Assembly: GCA_029990175.1 (NCBI GenBank)
Contig: JARKIP010000005.1
Location: 50,705,001 to 50,769,000 of the forward strand
Source: Petunia secreta
Lineage: Eukaryota; Streptophyta; Magnoliopsida; Solanales; Solanaceae
Direction of reading: 5' to 3'
DNA: 64,000 bases
Positions 12,134 through 24,738 of this stretch are shown one piece after another. Position 1 is the stretch's first letter, and each line of letters opens with the position of its first letter. The position numbers and the translations under genes are program-made. The notes beneath the pieces were generated by a model that did no database searches, was not told the DNA's origin, and saw only the letters and a program-made list of their open reading frames with translations.

Positions 12134-14457
12134 TGACACGACCCGAAATCCGGTTAGGCCGTGCGGGCACCCGACATCCTTCCCTAGACCCGTCGGGCGA
12201 ACTCTTACAAATAAAATCAGGAAAATAAATATAACAATTCACGAATAAGGGAAAGATTTTAAAAAAAAACACAGACATACTGATACCTCTAAGCTGTACA
12301 AAAGAAATTACAGCTGACTACCCAACATACTAGGTTTAGGGCTATCCAGACTAGACATCTAATAGTACGAGGAAGACAGATACCTCCTGAAGGGAGCAAA
12401 ATGCAGCTGAAATAATAAACAATAAACTGGTGGCCATCCGGAATAAATCTGGCTCACCCTGACAGCTGAAGTCGTCTTCGCTCCTGAACAACGCGGCGAA
12501 CTCAATCCTGGAGCGAACCTGCCGAAACGAAATAGATAGACAAGAAACAAACAACAAACAAGGGTGAGTCAAAAGAACTCAATAAGTGGGGCAGACAAGC
12601 CACCTAAAGGAATAGGATAGCTAGCCAGGAGAAGAAACATATAAACCAAATTCCTTTTATTTAAATTATAAAAAGGCAGAGCCAGATAACAACCGGAACC
12701 ACGTAAGAAACTTCTAAACTCAACCAAGGGTGCGTGGCAGAAACATATCAACGAATAAGCGATGCACATATAAGAAGAACAGTAGTCATGTGCCGCAAGT
12801 CTACACAATGGTATGAATTGAGATGAAATGAAATGAAGTGAGATGAAATGAAATGAAATGAAATATGATGCGAAGGGTCACGTGTACCAAATGAATGGAG
12901 CGGAATCCTCCTGCTCCGGGGACGGAATCCTCCTACCCTCAATATGATGCAATGGAGCGGAATCCTCCTGCTCCGAGGGCGGAATCCTCCTACCCTCAAT
13001 ATGATGCAATGGAGCGGAATCCTCCTGCTCCGAGGGCGGAATCCTCCTACCCTCAATATAATGCAATGTAATGCATATGAATGCAATATGGTTCAATAAT
13101 AACCCGTCATCGGCTCGGGACTCTCATCGACAACCGGAAAGTAGATGCCAACTCACAGCCAGAGTACAATGCTCAGATCCTCAATGCAATACCAATAACA
13201 GGACATAACATATAACATATAATATATAATGTAAATCCAAAGCTAAGGCGTAATGAGTACGCCTATCGGCAGCTACACACGTAAGGAATACGTGGTAGAA
13301 AATCCATGAGGCCAGGATCCTCCAAAGAAATGGATATAAACACTTACCTCTTCCAAAAGTTGGCATTGCTAATCAATAACCGCTTTATCCTTTGGTTTCA
13401 TTGCCAAACGATCCCACTCTATTCAATAAGCAGAAAAATATATCAAATTAGGCTAAAAGCTTCACTCCTCACATCTTAGGGCAATCCGGTTAGGAACCTG
13501 GTACCCTATTCTCATACGCAATAACAGGCCAGGCCTATATACAGGGTTTAAGATCACATAACCAAACCCCAAATAATTTACATTTATATGTTGTCCATAA
13601 CTCACTGAGTACGAATATATAATCAATTCCGTTATCGGGGTCCATTTGACGCTTTAAACTATTAATTGAACTTATTAAAATGATGTCTAATATTCCAAGT
13701 TTTACCGTTAAAACATATTCAACACACGTAGTAAACTCAAATAATATATTAGGATCATTACCTGAATGTTCCAGGGTGAAAATTCTACTTTTCTCCGGCC
13801 CCTTTTTTCATTTTCTGGCATTTTTCGTATTGTTTTCTACTGATGTACTCGTGTTTCTCTCTGTTTGTGTTCGTTGAAATGTATTTCTGCTAAGGGATTA
13901 GCTTCACCGACTTATTAGTCACTTCTTGTCTTTTCTTTCTTTTCTTTTCTTTTCCTTTTATTTTGTTTTCTTTTCGTAACGAAAATCAAAATAGTACCTT
14001 ACGATATTCGAAATAATTCCAACTTTTCCATACCAGTTATACAAAATATATGTAACATATACTCGCAAAGGCGGATCTCAAATTGGACTCCCGAAACTCA
14101 AGATGCGAATTTAAATAGAAAAAGTCAAATTATTTAACTTTTGGCATTTTAGCGGAAACTAACCGAACAACATCGAAATTCACTTTCGAAAGTTCACAAA
14201 GGTCATAAATAATCATATGAATCCAACGGCGCTTTCAGATTTCGAATCAGAGTTCATTCGGCAAAACCGAGCTCGAAAATCTCTTTTTAATATTTATCGC
14301 CAATAAAAACTGAAACTTTCTTCCGATGCCTACCAAACGAGGTCTGATTTAGCTCAAATTTTACAGACAGGTCCTAATGGACATTAAGAATATTTTAAAA
14401 TTATCGACACGCCAATTGGAGTCCTAACTTCCGAAACGACTGACCGAGGTCGTTTCA
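12134..14457 (-). repeat. E2 3' LTR (uninterrupted)
   Basis: This 2324-bp LTR includes three 57-bp tandem units (12897-13067), a TTTTC-rich tract near 13925-13975 and AT-rich sequence. No coding content is credible; open frames across the tandem repeat arise only because unit length is a multiple of three. Confidence 0.87.
12897..13067. repeat. 57-bp tandem repeat, 3 copies, in E2 LTR
   Basis: Units begin at 12897, 12954 and 13011. Each unit holds two potential hairpins: GGAGC paired with GCTCC, and GAGGG paired with CCCTC, each around a GGAATCCTCCT-like core. The sister LTR has five copies at 24739-25023. Confidence 0.95.
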
Positions 14458-14470
14458 TTCTCCTCCACTT
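14458..14470 (-). promoter_or_regulatory. E2 polypurine tract
   Basis: The minus strand reads AGTGGAGGAGAA next to the LTR start, as expected for the plus-strand primer. It confirms the minus orientation of E2. Confidence 0.7.
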
Positions 14471-15469
14471 AAACTCTCGTTCGTCCTCGACCGAGCCTAA
14501 ATCTAAAGCAAGGTTCACGCTGATAACAAAAGAACTTGCACGACCTTCATAAACTATCCCACAGAATTTTTCTCATGATTACAGAATTAAAACTATAACA
14601 CGAACACCGAACTCTTGGAATAAAATATATCTGGATAATATGGTAACACCATTGCCCGAATTATTCTGACTAAGATGATCCTTCCTCGATCACGAGAGGA
14701 GAGTTCTACATTTTTGAAACTAAGATACACAGAACTTTGAATGGGTTAACAGGATTAAGTCGATAATCACCTCTTCAATATACCTTTCGATATAGAACAA
14801 GTCGATGAAAATAGGAATTAACTCACGCTTGATGCAATAGGGAAGCTTTTGAAGTGCCTTGTCATTACAAACTTTAGAAGATTTGATGCAAGCTATATCA
14901 TATTTTTACGAACGCACTATGCAACATCTCAGCTGATGTTAGTGTTGTTCCGCAAGCTCCTTGTGGGAATGTAGTTACTCATATCCCAATGTTTGTCAAA
15001 GGTTCATCTAAACAGGGTCTATCATAGAAAGATAAGGATCATGTAAATACTACTGGATAGTATGATCCAGACCAGGAATGGTCTTCAGACTAAACATCTA
15101 CTTCAGGGTATTGTCTTTGAATTGGAAATATTATGACTTGAAAAAGTGAAAATAAAATAGAGATGTAGTTCGACCATGAGCCGAGGCAGAATACCAGCAA
15201 CAAAGTTGATTACATGTTCACTTATAACGCTAAAGTAACTTCTTAAAGAGTTGAGGTGTGAAAGAGATATACACACCAATGATGGATTGCCGACAAGCTG
15301 CACTAGACCTTTAACTCTAAATTTCCATGAAGTAAAATAGCATCAATATGAGGATCCAGTTCTAGTTGAATACAGACAGATAGCCAAAAGAAAACTGAAG
15401 TTACCATACATGGTCACTACTAACGGTGTTCTCATGTATAAAGATAGACTTTGTGTTCCTGATGTTGCA

Positions 15470-15640
15470 GATTCAGTTTATGATAAAGGCACATTATTCT
15501 AAATATACTGTTCATCCAGGTTCGACTAAGATGTACCATAATCTTAAGCAGATTTATTGGTGGGACGGAATGAAGTGTGACGTAGCAGAATTTGTGGCTC
15601 AATGTTCTAATTGCCACAAGTTAAAATCGTGTCATCTTTC
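15470..15640 (+). pseudogene. Integrase HHCC-finger remnant, opposite strand to E2
   Basis: The plus strand encodes the peptide HPGSTKMYHNLKQIYWW followed by CSNCHKLK, the zinc-finger end of a Ty3 integrase of Tekay/Del type. The first His is in IKAHYSKYTVH, and the Cys pair is C-x2-C. Frame continuity stops at both sides. It is antisense to the orientation given by the E2 primer site and Gag remnant, so it is either an inverted piece of E2 or a foreign fragment. Confidence 0.72.
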
Positions 15641-17444
15641 CAGACTTTATACTTTCAGCAGATAGGTACGTATATATGGTCAGGTTGCCAGCTTATCTCT
15701 ATCATTAATAGATTATTAGTGGGTTTAGGAATGATCGACACTTATTGTAGATTTCTTCCGTGGCCTTACTTTGGGTCGTGAGAAAGGTGGTATCAACACC
15801 TCAGAGATTTAATATTACCATTCAGTACTTGGAGGAAGACTCCTCCACTTAAAGCACAAACTCCTGCAGCTATTTAGATAGGAATATTCATCCTCGCACA
15901 ACCTGCTGGATTAAGAAAGACTTAGCTAAAACAGAATGCGGCTCCGACCTGAGTAACCAACTACCCTTTCGAGTTGCCAAACAGCTGCAACTCTCAAGTT
16001 CACAACTCCCTACCTTTGTCGTAAACACCACCGCCTGATGGATGGTACTTCTATATAAAAGTTTCGGCAGAGCTTCCCCTGAAACTGGATGATCCACAAA
16101 ACAAAACCAGCACTATACTATACATGGGAATGGATACCCGGATAAACTGATATCCAGAACAATAATATGCTTACCCGGTTACAATAACACGTACTTTGGC
16201 TCAACACAGGGAACATCACAAGCGGCTACCAACGGCCCAAGCTTACCGGTGCCGAACAAAGAAGAGATGGCAATGGACTGAGGATAAAAATAATTAGAGC
16301 TTCAGGAAGCTCATCTTTTTATTTGCTTGGCTCCCAGAGCTACACTACTTCCGAGTCAGGCTAACCAAAGAATCACAATTGAAGAGATAGACATTAAATA
16401 AGCTTTATGGAAAAACATCCATACCAATTTAACCTCCCAATAAGAAGGGAACTCTGAAAATTTACCAGATTACCCTTTTTTTATAACTAAGACCAGCTCA
16501 TAGAATAACATGACTCTACTAGAATCTCGAACCAAGAGGAGACACATAGATCGAGCATTACTTACCAGCCACTTTACACCAGAAAATTGATAACACTTTC
16601 TGATGGTGATGAATAAGAATCTCATCATCCTACCGACGCTAAGTTCCAAAGAGAGATAGCTTGACTTGACATTATAACAGAATGAGGCACACAAGATGCC
16701 AAGCAACAATACCGATACTCACTGTCAAATTTCTCATATTTAGACTAGATAAATTAGTAGGGTCTCACAAATTCCAGGAATAAATCATACTAGAAGCTCG
16801 CCCCTCTACCGCAGCCAATTCTTAATCAAAACGACATCCAAGGAAACCATCGAAACATGATAAGACACACCATTTCCAGATCGATCGAAAGAATCAAATC
16901 TTATTCACATTTAAGAGAAGAAGAAATACTCGGGTCTACTACATCAGATGCCTCAGCATCCTGCCAGACTGGCAGTTCATAAAACTGCCTCTGCGGCTGA
17001 ACTAAGCCGCTACACTGATAATTACCTTTTGAAGAACAACTGCGACCACGCTCTCAACCTCTACCGGATGGTGGCATTTCTTTTGCTGATTGAGATCTAA
17101 ATAAAATCCCATGTGACTGTGCAGGTGCCTGATGACGAGAGAAAGGACGACTGCCTATTTCCCGGAGTAACGGAAACTCTTTAAAGGATAGCCAGACTCA
17201 CGACAATGATACCACATTTTCGCTGAAAAATGGAAGCTGGAAAGATTGTTGATAGCTGTAAAGAGAAGACTAAATCTGATCTTGATGAGCTACTGGCGCA
17301 CTCTAAGAATCAAGTGACACAAGCTGAGATAACCTAAAAGGTGACCTCCCAAAATAATCAGAACTCTTACCTCCAAATGAGGTACCATGGTTGCCCACCA
17401 GGGCCACAGGATCTCTTGCTCTCCCGATCTAACTCATGGTATGC

Positions 17445-17720
17445 CTAATACCTTTGAGCAATATCAACAACGACATCAAATGAGATCCTAACCTCAATAT
17501 CTCGAGTCATCTGGGATCTCAAGGAAGGAGAAAGGTCAGCAATAAATCTTTGAACATTCTCGGAAGGTTCATGGACTAGTTCTAATGCATATTCAGCCAT
17601 TTTATAGAATTGAATCTCATATTCTGAAACCAACAAGCTAACCGACAGGCTACCCTGTCTAGTCCACTTAAACTGGCAACACTTTTCATCTCGGTCGCTA
17701 CTCGAAAGGAACCTTTCCAC
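17445..17720 (-). pseudogene. E2 Gag remnant
   Basis: A 91-codon open piece has RQGSLSV, SEYEIQFYKMAEYA and VQRFIADLSPSLRSQM, the pattern of the Tekay/Del capsid region (retrotransposon gag family). No ATG is present, and the flanking sequence carries frame breaks. Its place next to the primer-site end matches the expected gene order on the minus strand. Confidence 0.72.
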
Positions 17721-18537
17721 GAATCCAGAAGAAAAACCGAACCAAATTAGCTAATAAGAGAGTGGCCCACCAATTCAAGGTTGGACCCTGAAACTGGAAA
17801 GAAGAATAATCAACACCATATCGCTGGATATAATCAAGAGCCTGAAGGATATGCTGACATCATTTTATTTTAAAAATTTAAGCAGGGATTATCTGATGCA
17901 TGACTTAAGAATATCGGAAGATTCAATTGGGTTAAATAATGCAGCCTCTTCGGACACTCGGACCGAACTAATACCTCGGCTGGCTAACCAGCCGAACAAT
18001 TAGAGGTACAACACATACTACCTCCGGAATATAATTCACTGCAGCAATATTAAGAACCAGAAAAGGAGCTCCCTGAGATCGAATGTCTGCACATGCGGCA
18101 ACCTGATAGGCTGCCCAGCGAATAATAGGTTCTTACGATATCTGCGTCGCTAAGATTCTCGTAAAGCATCGTAGAGAGCCAAGGGAACCACAAAGCCCTA
18201 CTCCCTTGCCCATCGCGAGCTCGTACAGCTGGGACCTCCGTAACTAGATCGTCAGCATGATCAAAAACTCTCAAGGCTTCGTCAGTGCTAACCCCAGGCC
18301 AGACTGCTTAGTCTAGAACTCATACCATTTGCTGATTTATCGCACGAGGGTTTCACAATTACCACGAAGGAATTAACGAAAATACTTATGTATCCTAGAC
18401 TGACGCACGATCAGAAAAGAAGGAAGTGAAACTTCCTAAATGCCATCACAGCCCCTCGTAGATAAGTACGGACGTCTACGTACCCATCAGCGAGACTCTA
18501 CTAGACACTGTCTTAGTCTGGATACACTATAAACCGG

Positions 18538-18549
18538 GCTCTGATACCA
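18538..18549 (-). promoter_or_regulatory. E2 primer binding site (tRNA-iMet)
   Basis: The minus strand reads TGGTATCAGAGC two bases from the LTR that starts at 18552. Confidence 0.9.
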
Positions 18550-18592
18550 ACTGACACGACCCGAAATCCGGTTAGGCTGTGCGGGCACCCGA

Positions 18593-19362
18593 TGATGCAG
18601 CCCAAATTGCATCGACACCTACGCTTGGTTTGGAAGTCGAGGCATGGATGATATGAGCTCGGGGACGACTTGAAGACGATGCATTGGAGCTCAATCAAAG
18701 AGGAAATAGGGCAGAAACCTGTGCAGGAAACAGGGGAGCCAAAACAGGGCAAAACAGGGCAGCACTTTCTGAGCTTATTGCCTGACGAGGAAGATCTGTT
18801 CTTCGCGATCGCGTGCTTGTCTGCGCGATCGCGATGAGGAGATAATTGCTCTTCGCTGTTGCGCCACTTCTCGCGCGATCGCGAGCCCCTGCAGAATTGT
18901 CCCTGCGCGATCGCTATTCCATTCACGCGATCGCGATGAAGGTTTGAGGAGCAGCGACCAGAAACTTGGCAAAACTTGTAATGGGAAACTATAAATAGAC
19001 CCTTAGTCATTTATTGCATTTTAACCAACCTTGAATGTAGAATGATATATTTCTTGAGTGAATATCAATGATGAACCCGTGAGTGGGCATGATTTCACTT
19101 GGTGGATTCCAAGTTGAACATCGAAACCTCTTTGATCATTCTATTTGCGAGAGCCGAGTGTCTCTTGAGGGTAGTTGCATAGTATAGGTGATCCTTGACT
19201 TTACCCGGGGTGTATCGAGACAAGTTCCTCGGTGCTAGTTAGGTAAACGTTTCAAGCCTCGTCTTGCTTTTTATCTCGATATCTTCATCGATATCGCCTA
19301 TCTTGTTTTAGTTTCCGCATTATCGTGTCGTTTGTAGCTTCCGCCTATTTTCCATTGCATCA
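18593..19362 (+). repeat. E3 5' LTR
   Basis: The LTR holds five CGCGATCGCG-type palindromes (18804-18935) and a TATA box CTATAAATAG at 18989-18998, so transcription should start shortly after 19015. The U5 segment after the TATA box is shared with E4 and E5. Confidence 0.9.
18804..18935. repeat. CGCGATCGCG palindrome cluster in E3 U3
   Basis: Copies lie at 18804-18813, 18824-18833, 18874-18883, 18906-18915 (last base T) and 18926-18935, with a decayed copy near 18853. They lie 55-185 bp upstream of the TATA box. Confidence 0.93.
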
Positions 19363-19364
19363 GT

Positions 19365-19376
19365 TGGTATCAGAGC
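19365..19376 (+). promoter_or_regulatory. E3 primer binding site (tRNA-iMet)
   Basis: TGGTATCAGAGC lies two bases after the 5' LTR. Confidence 0.92.
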
Positions 19377-20643
19377 AAGGCTCGGGTTATGTTCTTACAA
19401 ACCCCCGTTCCTTGTTCCATATGTTAGTATCATTGTTGTTGTTGTGTTGTTCTTATTTGAAAGAAAAACAAAAAAATTCAAAAACTTGAAAATCACAAAA
19501 CAATTGCTAGAAATCGTTGGTTGTAACGATTTTGTTGTTGTTTGTTATCGGGGATTGTTTGTTATCATATTCCCGTTGATTTGGTACCCTCAAAACACGA
19601 TTTGAAGTCGTGAATTAAAATCTTGAAAACCAAATCTCAAAAGTTGAGAATTCACAAAATTTGGTAGAACTTGTTTTGTGTTGTGAATTCTTGGTTGTTT
19701 GGTATCGGGGATTGTTCCTTATAGTTTTCCCGTCATTTTGATATCCCCATATCGTCATTTGGAGTAGCGGACTGAAAATCGAACTTTGAAAATTTTGAAG
19801 TTCTTGAAAATTTTGAAGAACTTACTCCAAATCCTTGAAAACAACTTGTTATTAATTGTTTGGTTGGTAAAACATTGGGGATTGTTTACTTCAGTTGAAA
19901 ACACCCTTTGGAAGCTTTAGAACTGGACAACAAGTTGAATTGGTTGTGTGCCAAAAACTGAGTTTACAGTCGGGGTTCTAGTTCTGGAACGCAGCCCTGC
20001 GCGATCGCGCCCTGCTTCACACGATCGCGACAATTCCACCAATTTGTTCATCGCGATCGCGCCTTACCTCACGCGATCGCGAAGGGTTCTCAATTTTCCA
20101 GAATTTCTGAATTGGGACAGATTGTTCGCAAAGCGTTCGTAACAGTTTCCACTCACCAAAACTCCAATTGTATCATCAAATATGGTGAGTTTGTAGATCA
20201 CTAACCAAAAGTCATCCAATTCCGAATCCGTTTAGTGACGATTCGATCTTTGAACATTTGATCGCGTCACTTCCGGTTAGTACTTTGAGGGTAACACTTC
20301 TACCCAATTAGTGCTAATTTCTTGTGCGTATAGGATACTCGTGCCTAGAAGGAGAGTAGAGCTCAAAGAAGACTCGTAGTATATTTTTGGGTCAAGTGCT
20401 CACTTATAAAGCCGTTCGCCCATCGAGTACCATCAATTCCACTCACCCCGAAGAGTGTTTGGTTCTTGTGGCTTGAGTGATTATTGAGGTGGTTGTTCAA
20501 CTACGAGGAAGCCTTTGAGATCAAGCTTGAGTGATCCTACAACCCACTAAATTGAGTGTACCCGAGTGACACTCCAAAGGTGAGGGAGCGAGTGAGGGTT
20601 TTTACTATAACCTCTTTCTCTTGTTTTTACTTTTTGTAGGTAC
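19377..20643 (+). other. E3 leader with second palindrome cluster
   Basis: This is a long untranslated leader. CGCGATCGCG-type palindromes recur at 20000-20009, about 20020-20029 (imperfect), 20052-20061 and 20072-20081. A donor-like GTGAGT is at 20185-20190. A pyrimidine tract ending GTAG at 20639 precedes ATG 20644. No protein family is recognised. Confidence 0.65.
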
Positions 20644-23130
20644 ATGGCCGGAGACGTATACGATACCGTTGAGGTCCCGGTAAGCACTTTGGCCTACATA
20701 TTGGCTGAGGTGAGATCTTTAGACCAACGGCTTGAGAGCCTTGAAAGAAAATGGACCCCGAGTGTCCAAAAGGGTACCGAAGAAGGTACTAGTGATGAAA
20801 TGTTGGGCATTCCCTAACCGTTGGGCGTTCCCCAACAAGTGGGCACTCTCCACAACTTGGGCACTCCCCAAGGTAATGATGACCAAGGTAATGATGAGCT
20901 TAAAACGACACTTGTGGTATGGAGGAGTTTGGGTGCCATGAGTCTTGCGGAGTCGGAGCATGTGCAAAGAGAGAATCTCTTCCATGCTAGGTGTCGAGTG
21001 ATGGGGCAAGTGTGCTCAATGATCATTGATTCGGGAAGTTGCGCTAACATAGTAAGTGAGACTTTGATTTCCCAATTGAAATTGCCTACTAGAACACATC
21101 CACATCCCTACCGGTTACAATGGTTGAGTGAGTGTGGAGAGTTGAGGGTGGTGAAGCAAGCTTTGGCTGAGTTTGGCATTGGAAATTACCGAGATAAGGT
21201 AATGTTCGATGTAGTTCCTATGCAAGCTTTCCATCTCTTATTTGGAAGGCCATGGCAATATGATCGGAGCGTAGTACATGATGGTAGGACCAACTCTTAC
21301 ACGGTCTTGCACGGTTCTAGGAAGTATGTACTCAAGCCCTTGACGCCAAAGCAAGTAAGTAATGACTATAGGATTATGAGGGAGTTGAAGGAAGCCGCTA
21401 AGGCCAAGTTACCCATGAAACTTGAGCCCGGAACCAACAATCTTATGGTCATGCCCTTGCGAGTTGAGAGTGAAGCATCACCCGGACCTACAATTGGCCT
21501 TGAGCAAAAAATGAAAAAAGTGAGGGGAGAGGAAGTCTCGAGTGAGAGTGAGGACACCTTTTGTTCTAACCATGATTTGTCTTCTTCTCATTCTATTTGT
21601 GTTGGCTTATGTGTAGGTACTCTTGGAGGCGAGCTAGTGGAGCCTCAACCCTTTGCCTTGGAAGGAAGACAAGAGGACGGAGAGCATCATTGTGAACTTC
21701 GTGATGAAGGCATTGAATGCGACACTTCAAGCTATGTGAGTGCTCACGGGAGCGACTCAAATGTAAGTGTTACCTTCCCTTCTCATGGAAATGTTAATTC
21801 CTTGTCTTGTGGCGACTCAAAGCTAGTTGTTGCTTGTAATGCCTATATTGACCTTGCAACTAGTGAAGAGTCTAATGGTCAACTTGTGTTTGCGTGTGAC
21901 CTAGTAGAGAGGAATGAAAAGCCACATCATGATGTGAGCCCGGTATTCAAAGAACCTCTCTCTAGTGAAAATGTAGTAGCTGACCTTGCTTGTGACCCTT
22001 GTTATGACTCCCCACCCGTATTTGATAAAGGGGAAGATGAGTTATGTGACTCCACCCTTGTTGACATAATTGATTTTGGTGGATTTGTGTGTCGTAGTAA
22101 GGATGAAAGTGACCTTGAGGAGTCCAAATTGCATGAATTGGACAAGATTGTCTATGATGACTCCTCAAGCGAGAGCGAAGAACCTAGTCTTGATACGATG
22201 CTGTTGTTTGACTATGAAATTAAGGTGCATGCTTTTACATTCCCATTGCATGAGGGCCTCTTTAATTGTGAAGGTGATTTGTATCGGACTAGAGTTGAGG
22301 ATGAAATAGAACCTCCGTGGTGTGAGGGATTTGATCCCATAGACAACTCTTTGTTTGAAGCTTCGAGTGAGGTAGATGATTCTTCTAGTGACCCTACGCT
22401 TGTTGGTGCGGGTTATGATGATGAAGAGGCCATTCATAATACCTTCCTTGAGAGCTTACCTTGTGAGGGGGGTTGTCTCGAGGATGAAATTGGAGGTGAG
22501 GAGGTATCTCTTGGTGTGAGTATGAGAGCTCTTAAGAAGGGGAGTGGGTTGTTTGGTGCTAATTGTGAATTGTACTACTTTGCCTACCCTGTCCCATATG
22601 TTAACCACACTTTGAGAATTGAACATGCCAAAACCATTGTGCCGCATTTTGAAAATATTGCATTGAAGGTTTGGTATGTTGATCATGAGCTTAGGGGTCA
22701 TAGGAACTTTGATTGCTTAATCTTGAATGTTCCATGTCTTATTGGTCTCTTTGCTTGTCATGTTGGTGAGTGCTTGTCACTATGGAGCCAAGAACTTGTT
22801 GTCTCCTTTGGAGACATAAGCTTTTTGATTTGCATTGATACTTGGCTCTATCACAAGAGTGAATTTTCCACATCACTTGCTTTCACTCTTGTTGGACTTG
22901 CCTACTCGCGTAGTGGAAAGTCTTGGTGCACTAATCTTGAACTTAGGGACCGTAGGGATATTGATAGTTTGATCTTGCCTATGCCATGCCCTATTAATCT
23001 CTTTGTTTGTTCTTGTGTTGGGTGCACTTCTTTGTTGGACCAAGTAATTGCTAGTTCCTTTGGGAACATGAACTTCTTCATGGCTATTGATACTTGGTTA
23101 TACCATAAGAGTGTGTTTTCCCACACTTAG
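20644..23130 (+). CDS. E3 chimeric ORF: gag stub, retropepsin, novel acidic repeat region
   Basis: The frame from ATG 20644 has one in-frame TAA at 20815-20817; downstream it is open to 23130 (829 codons in all). Residues 1-57 match the N-terminal Gag start of E4 and E5. Capsid and zinc knuckle are missing. A retropepsin follows with D-S-G at 21028-21036 in [12 protein letters not shown] and the conserved GRPWQYDR. After about codon 255 the frame enters roughly 570 residues rich in Asp, Glu, Ser and Cys that I do not recognise. Its last 200 residues contain two copies of an approximately 84-residue unit ending IDTWLYHKS (22834-22860 and 23086-23112). The TAA fits CAA-to-TAA. Long conservation of an open frame suggests past selection or recent origin. 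No RT or integrase motif is present. Confidence 0.78.
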
Positions 23131-23250
23131 TACACTAACCTACTCTTGTAGTAGGAGCTTTTGTTTTTGTTTGCCTTTTGATGTAGGTGATGCTACCTTG
23201 GAGGAGGACGCCTTAATTTCGAGGATGAAATCTTCTCAAGAAGGGGAGGA
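23131..23250 (+). other. E3 Pol-tail remnant and polypurine tract
   Basis: After the stop codon the sequence again resembles the 3' end of E5 pol (FDVG...[12 protein letters not shown] in one frame). This suggests that the RT-integrase block was replaced between protease and this tail. The purine tract AAGAAGGGGAGGA at 23238-23250 abuts the 3' LTR. Confidence 0.65.
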
Positions 23251-24020
23251 TGATGCAGCCCAAATTGCATCGACACCTACGCTTGGTTTGGAAGTCGAGG
23301 CATGGATGATATGAGCTCGGGGACGACTTGAAGACAATGCATTGGAGCTCAATCAAAGAGGAAACAGGGCAGAAACCAGTGCAGGAAATAGGGGAGCCAA
23401 AACAGGGCAAAACAGGGCATCACTTTCTGAGCTTACTGCCTGACGAGGAAGATCTGTTCTTCGCGATCGCGTGCTTGTCTGCGCGATCGCGATGAGGAGA
23501 TAATTGCTCTTCGCTGTCGCGCCACTTCTCGCGCGATCGCGAGCCCCTGCAGAATTGTCCCTGCGCGATCGCTATTCCATTCACGCGATCGCGATGAAGG
23601 TTTGAGGAGCAGCGACCAGAAACTTGGCAAAACTTGTTATGGGAAACTATAAATAGACCCTTAGTCATTTATTGCATTTTAACCAACCTTGAATGTAGAA
23701 TAATATATTTCTTGAGTGAATATCAATGATGAACCCGTGAGCAGGCATGATTTCACTTGGTGGATTCCAAGTTGAACATCGAAACCTATTTGATCATTCT
23801 ATTTGCGAGAGCCGAGTGTCTCTTGAGGGTAGTTGCATAGTATAGGTGATCCTTGACTTCACCCGGGGTGTATCGAGACAAGTTCCTCGGTGCTAGTTAG
23901 GTAAACGTTTCAAGCCTCGTCTTGCTTTTTATCTCGATATCTTCATCGATATCGCCTATCTTGTTTTAGTTTCCGCATTATCGTGTCGTTTGTAGCTTCC
24001 GCCTATTTTCCATTGCATCA
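23251..24020 (+). repeat. E3 3' LTR
   Basis: The 770-bp partner of 18593-19362 has the same palindrome cluster and a TATA box CTATAAATAG at 23647-23656. Confidence 0.9.
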
Positions 24021-24738
24021 TCCGACATCCTCCCCTAGACCTGTCGGGCGAACTCTTACAAATAAAATCAGGAAAATAAATATAACAATTCACGAATAAA
24101 GGAAAGATTTAAAAAAAAAAACACAGACATACTGATACCTCTAAGCTGTACAAAAGAAATTACAGCTGACTGCCCAACATACTAGGTTTAGGGCTATCCA
24201 GACTAGACATCTAATAGTACAAAGAAGACAGATGCCTCCTGAAGGGAGCAAAATGCAGCTGAAATAATAAACAATAAATTGGTGGCCATCCGGAATTAAT
24301 CTGGCTCACCCTGACAGCTGAAGTCGTCTTCGCTCCAGAACAACGCGGCGAACTCAATCCTGGAGCGAACCTGCCGAAACGAAATAGATAGACAAGAAAC
24401 AAACAACAAATAAGGGTGAGTCAAAAGAACTCAATAAGTGGGGCAGACAAGCCACCTAAAGGAATAGGATAGCTAGCCAGGAGAAGAAACATATAAACCA
24501 AATTCCTTTTATTTAAATTATAAAAAGGCAGAGCCAGATAACAACCGGAACCACGTAAGAAACTTCTAAACTCAACCAAGGGTGCGTGGCAGAAACATAT
24601 CAACGAATAAGCGATGCACATATAAGAAGAACAGTAGTCATGTGCCGCAAGTCTACACAATGGTATGAATTGAGATGAAATGAAATGAAGTTAGATAAAA
24701 TGAAATATGATGCGAAAGGTCACATATGCTAAATGAAT

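Larger units (their letters stand above)
14471..18537 (-). other. E2 internal region, largely non-coding
   Basis: About 4 kb lie between the polypurine tract and the primer site. Apart from the Gag and integrase remnants listed separately I recognise no protein. Stops are dense in every frame. It may be a replaced internal region of a non-autonomous element or advanced decay. Confidence 0.5.
18593..24020 (+). mobile_element. E3: non-autonomous Ty3 element with a chimeric ORF
   Basis: Two 770-bp LTRs (18593-19362 and 23251-24020) start TGATGCAGCCC and end TTGCATCA. About a dozen differences separate them by eye. The flanks CCCGA (18588-18592) and TCCGA (24021-24025) agree at four of five bases. 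A primer site and a purine tract are in place. The internal region has a gag stub and protease but no RT, RNase H or integrase. Its U5, leader and Pol-tail sequence resemble E4 and E5, which could supply enzymes in trans. Confidence 0.9.

Noticed and set aside
15888..16709. Small minus-strand ORFs in the E2 interior
   Set aside because: They show no recognisable motif, and their length is expected by chance in this AT-rich region.
18804..18935. CRISPR-like array of regularly repeated palindromes
   Set aside because: The repeats are 10 bp, spacing is irregular, and they lie in the U3 of a plant LTR retrotransposon. No cas genes are present.
19365..19376. tRNA gene fragments at the TGGTATCAGAGC sites
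   Set aside because: Only 12 bases complementary to the tRNA 3' end occur, each directly next to an LTR. They are primer binding sites.
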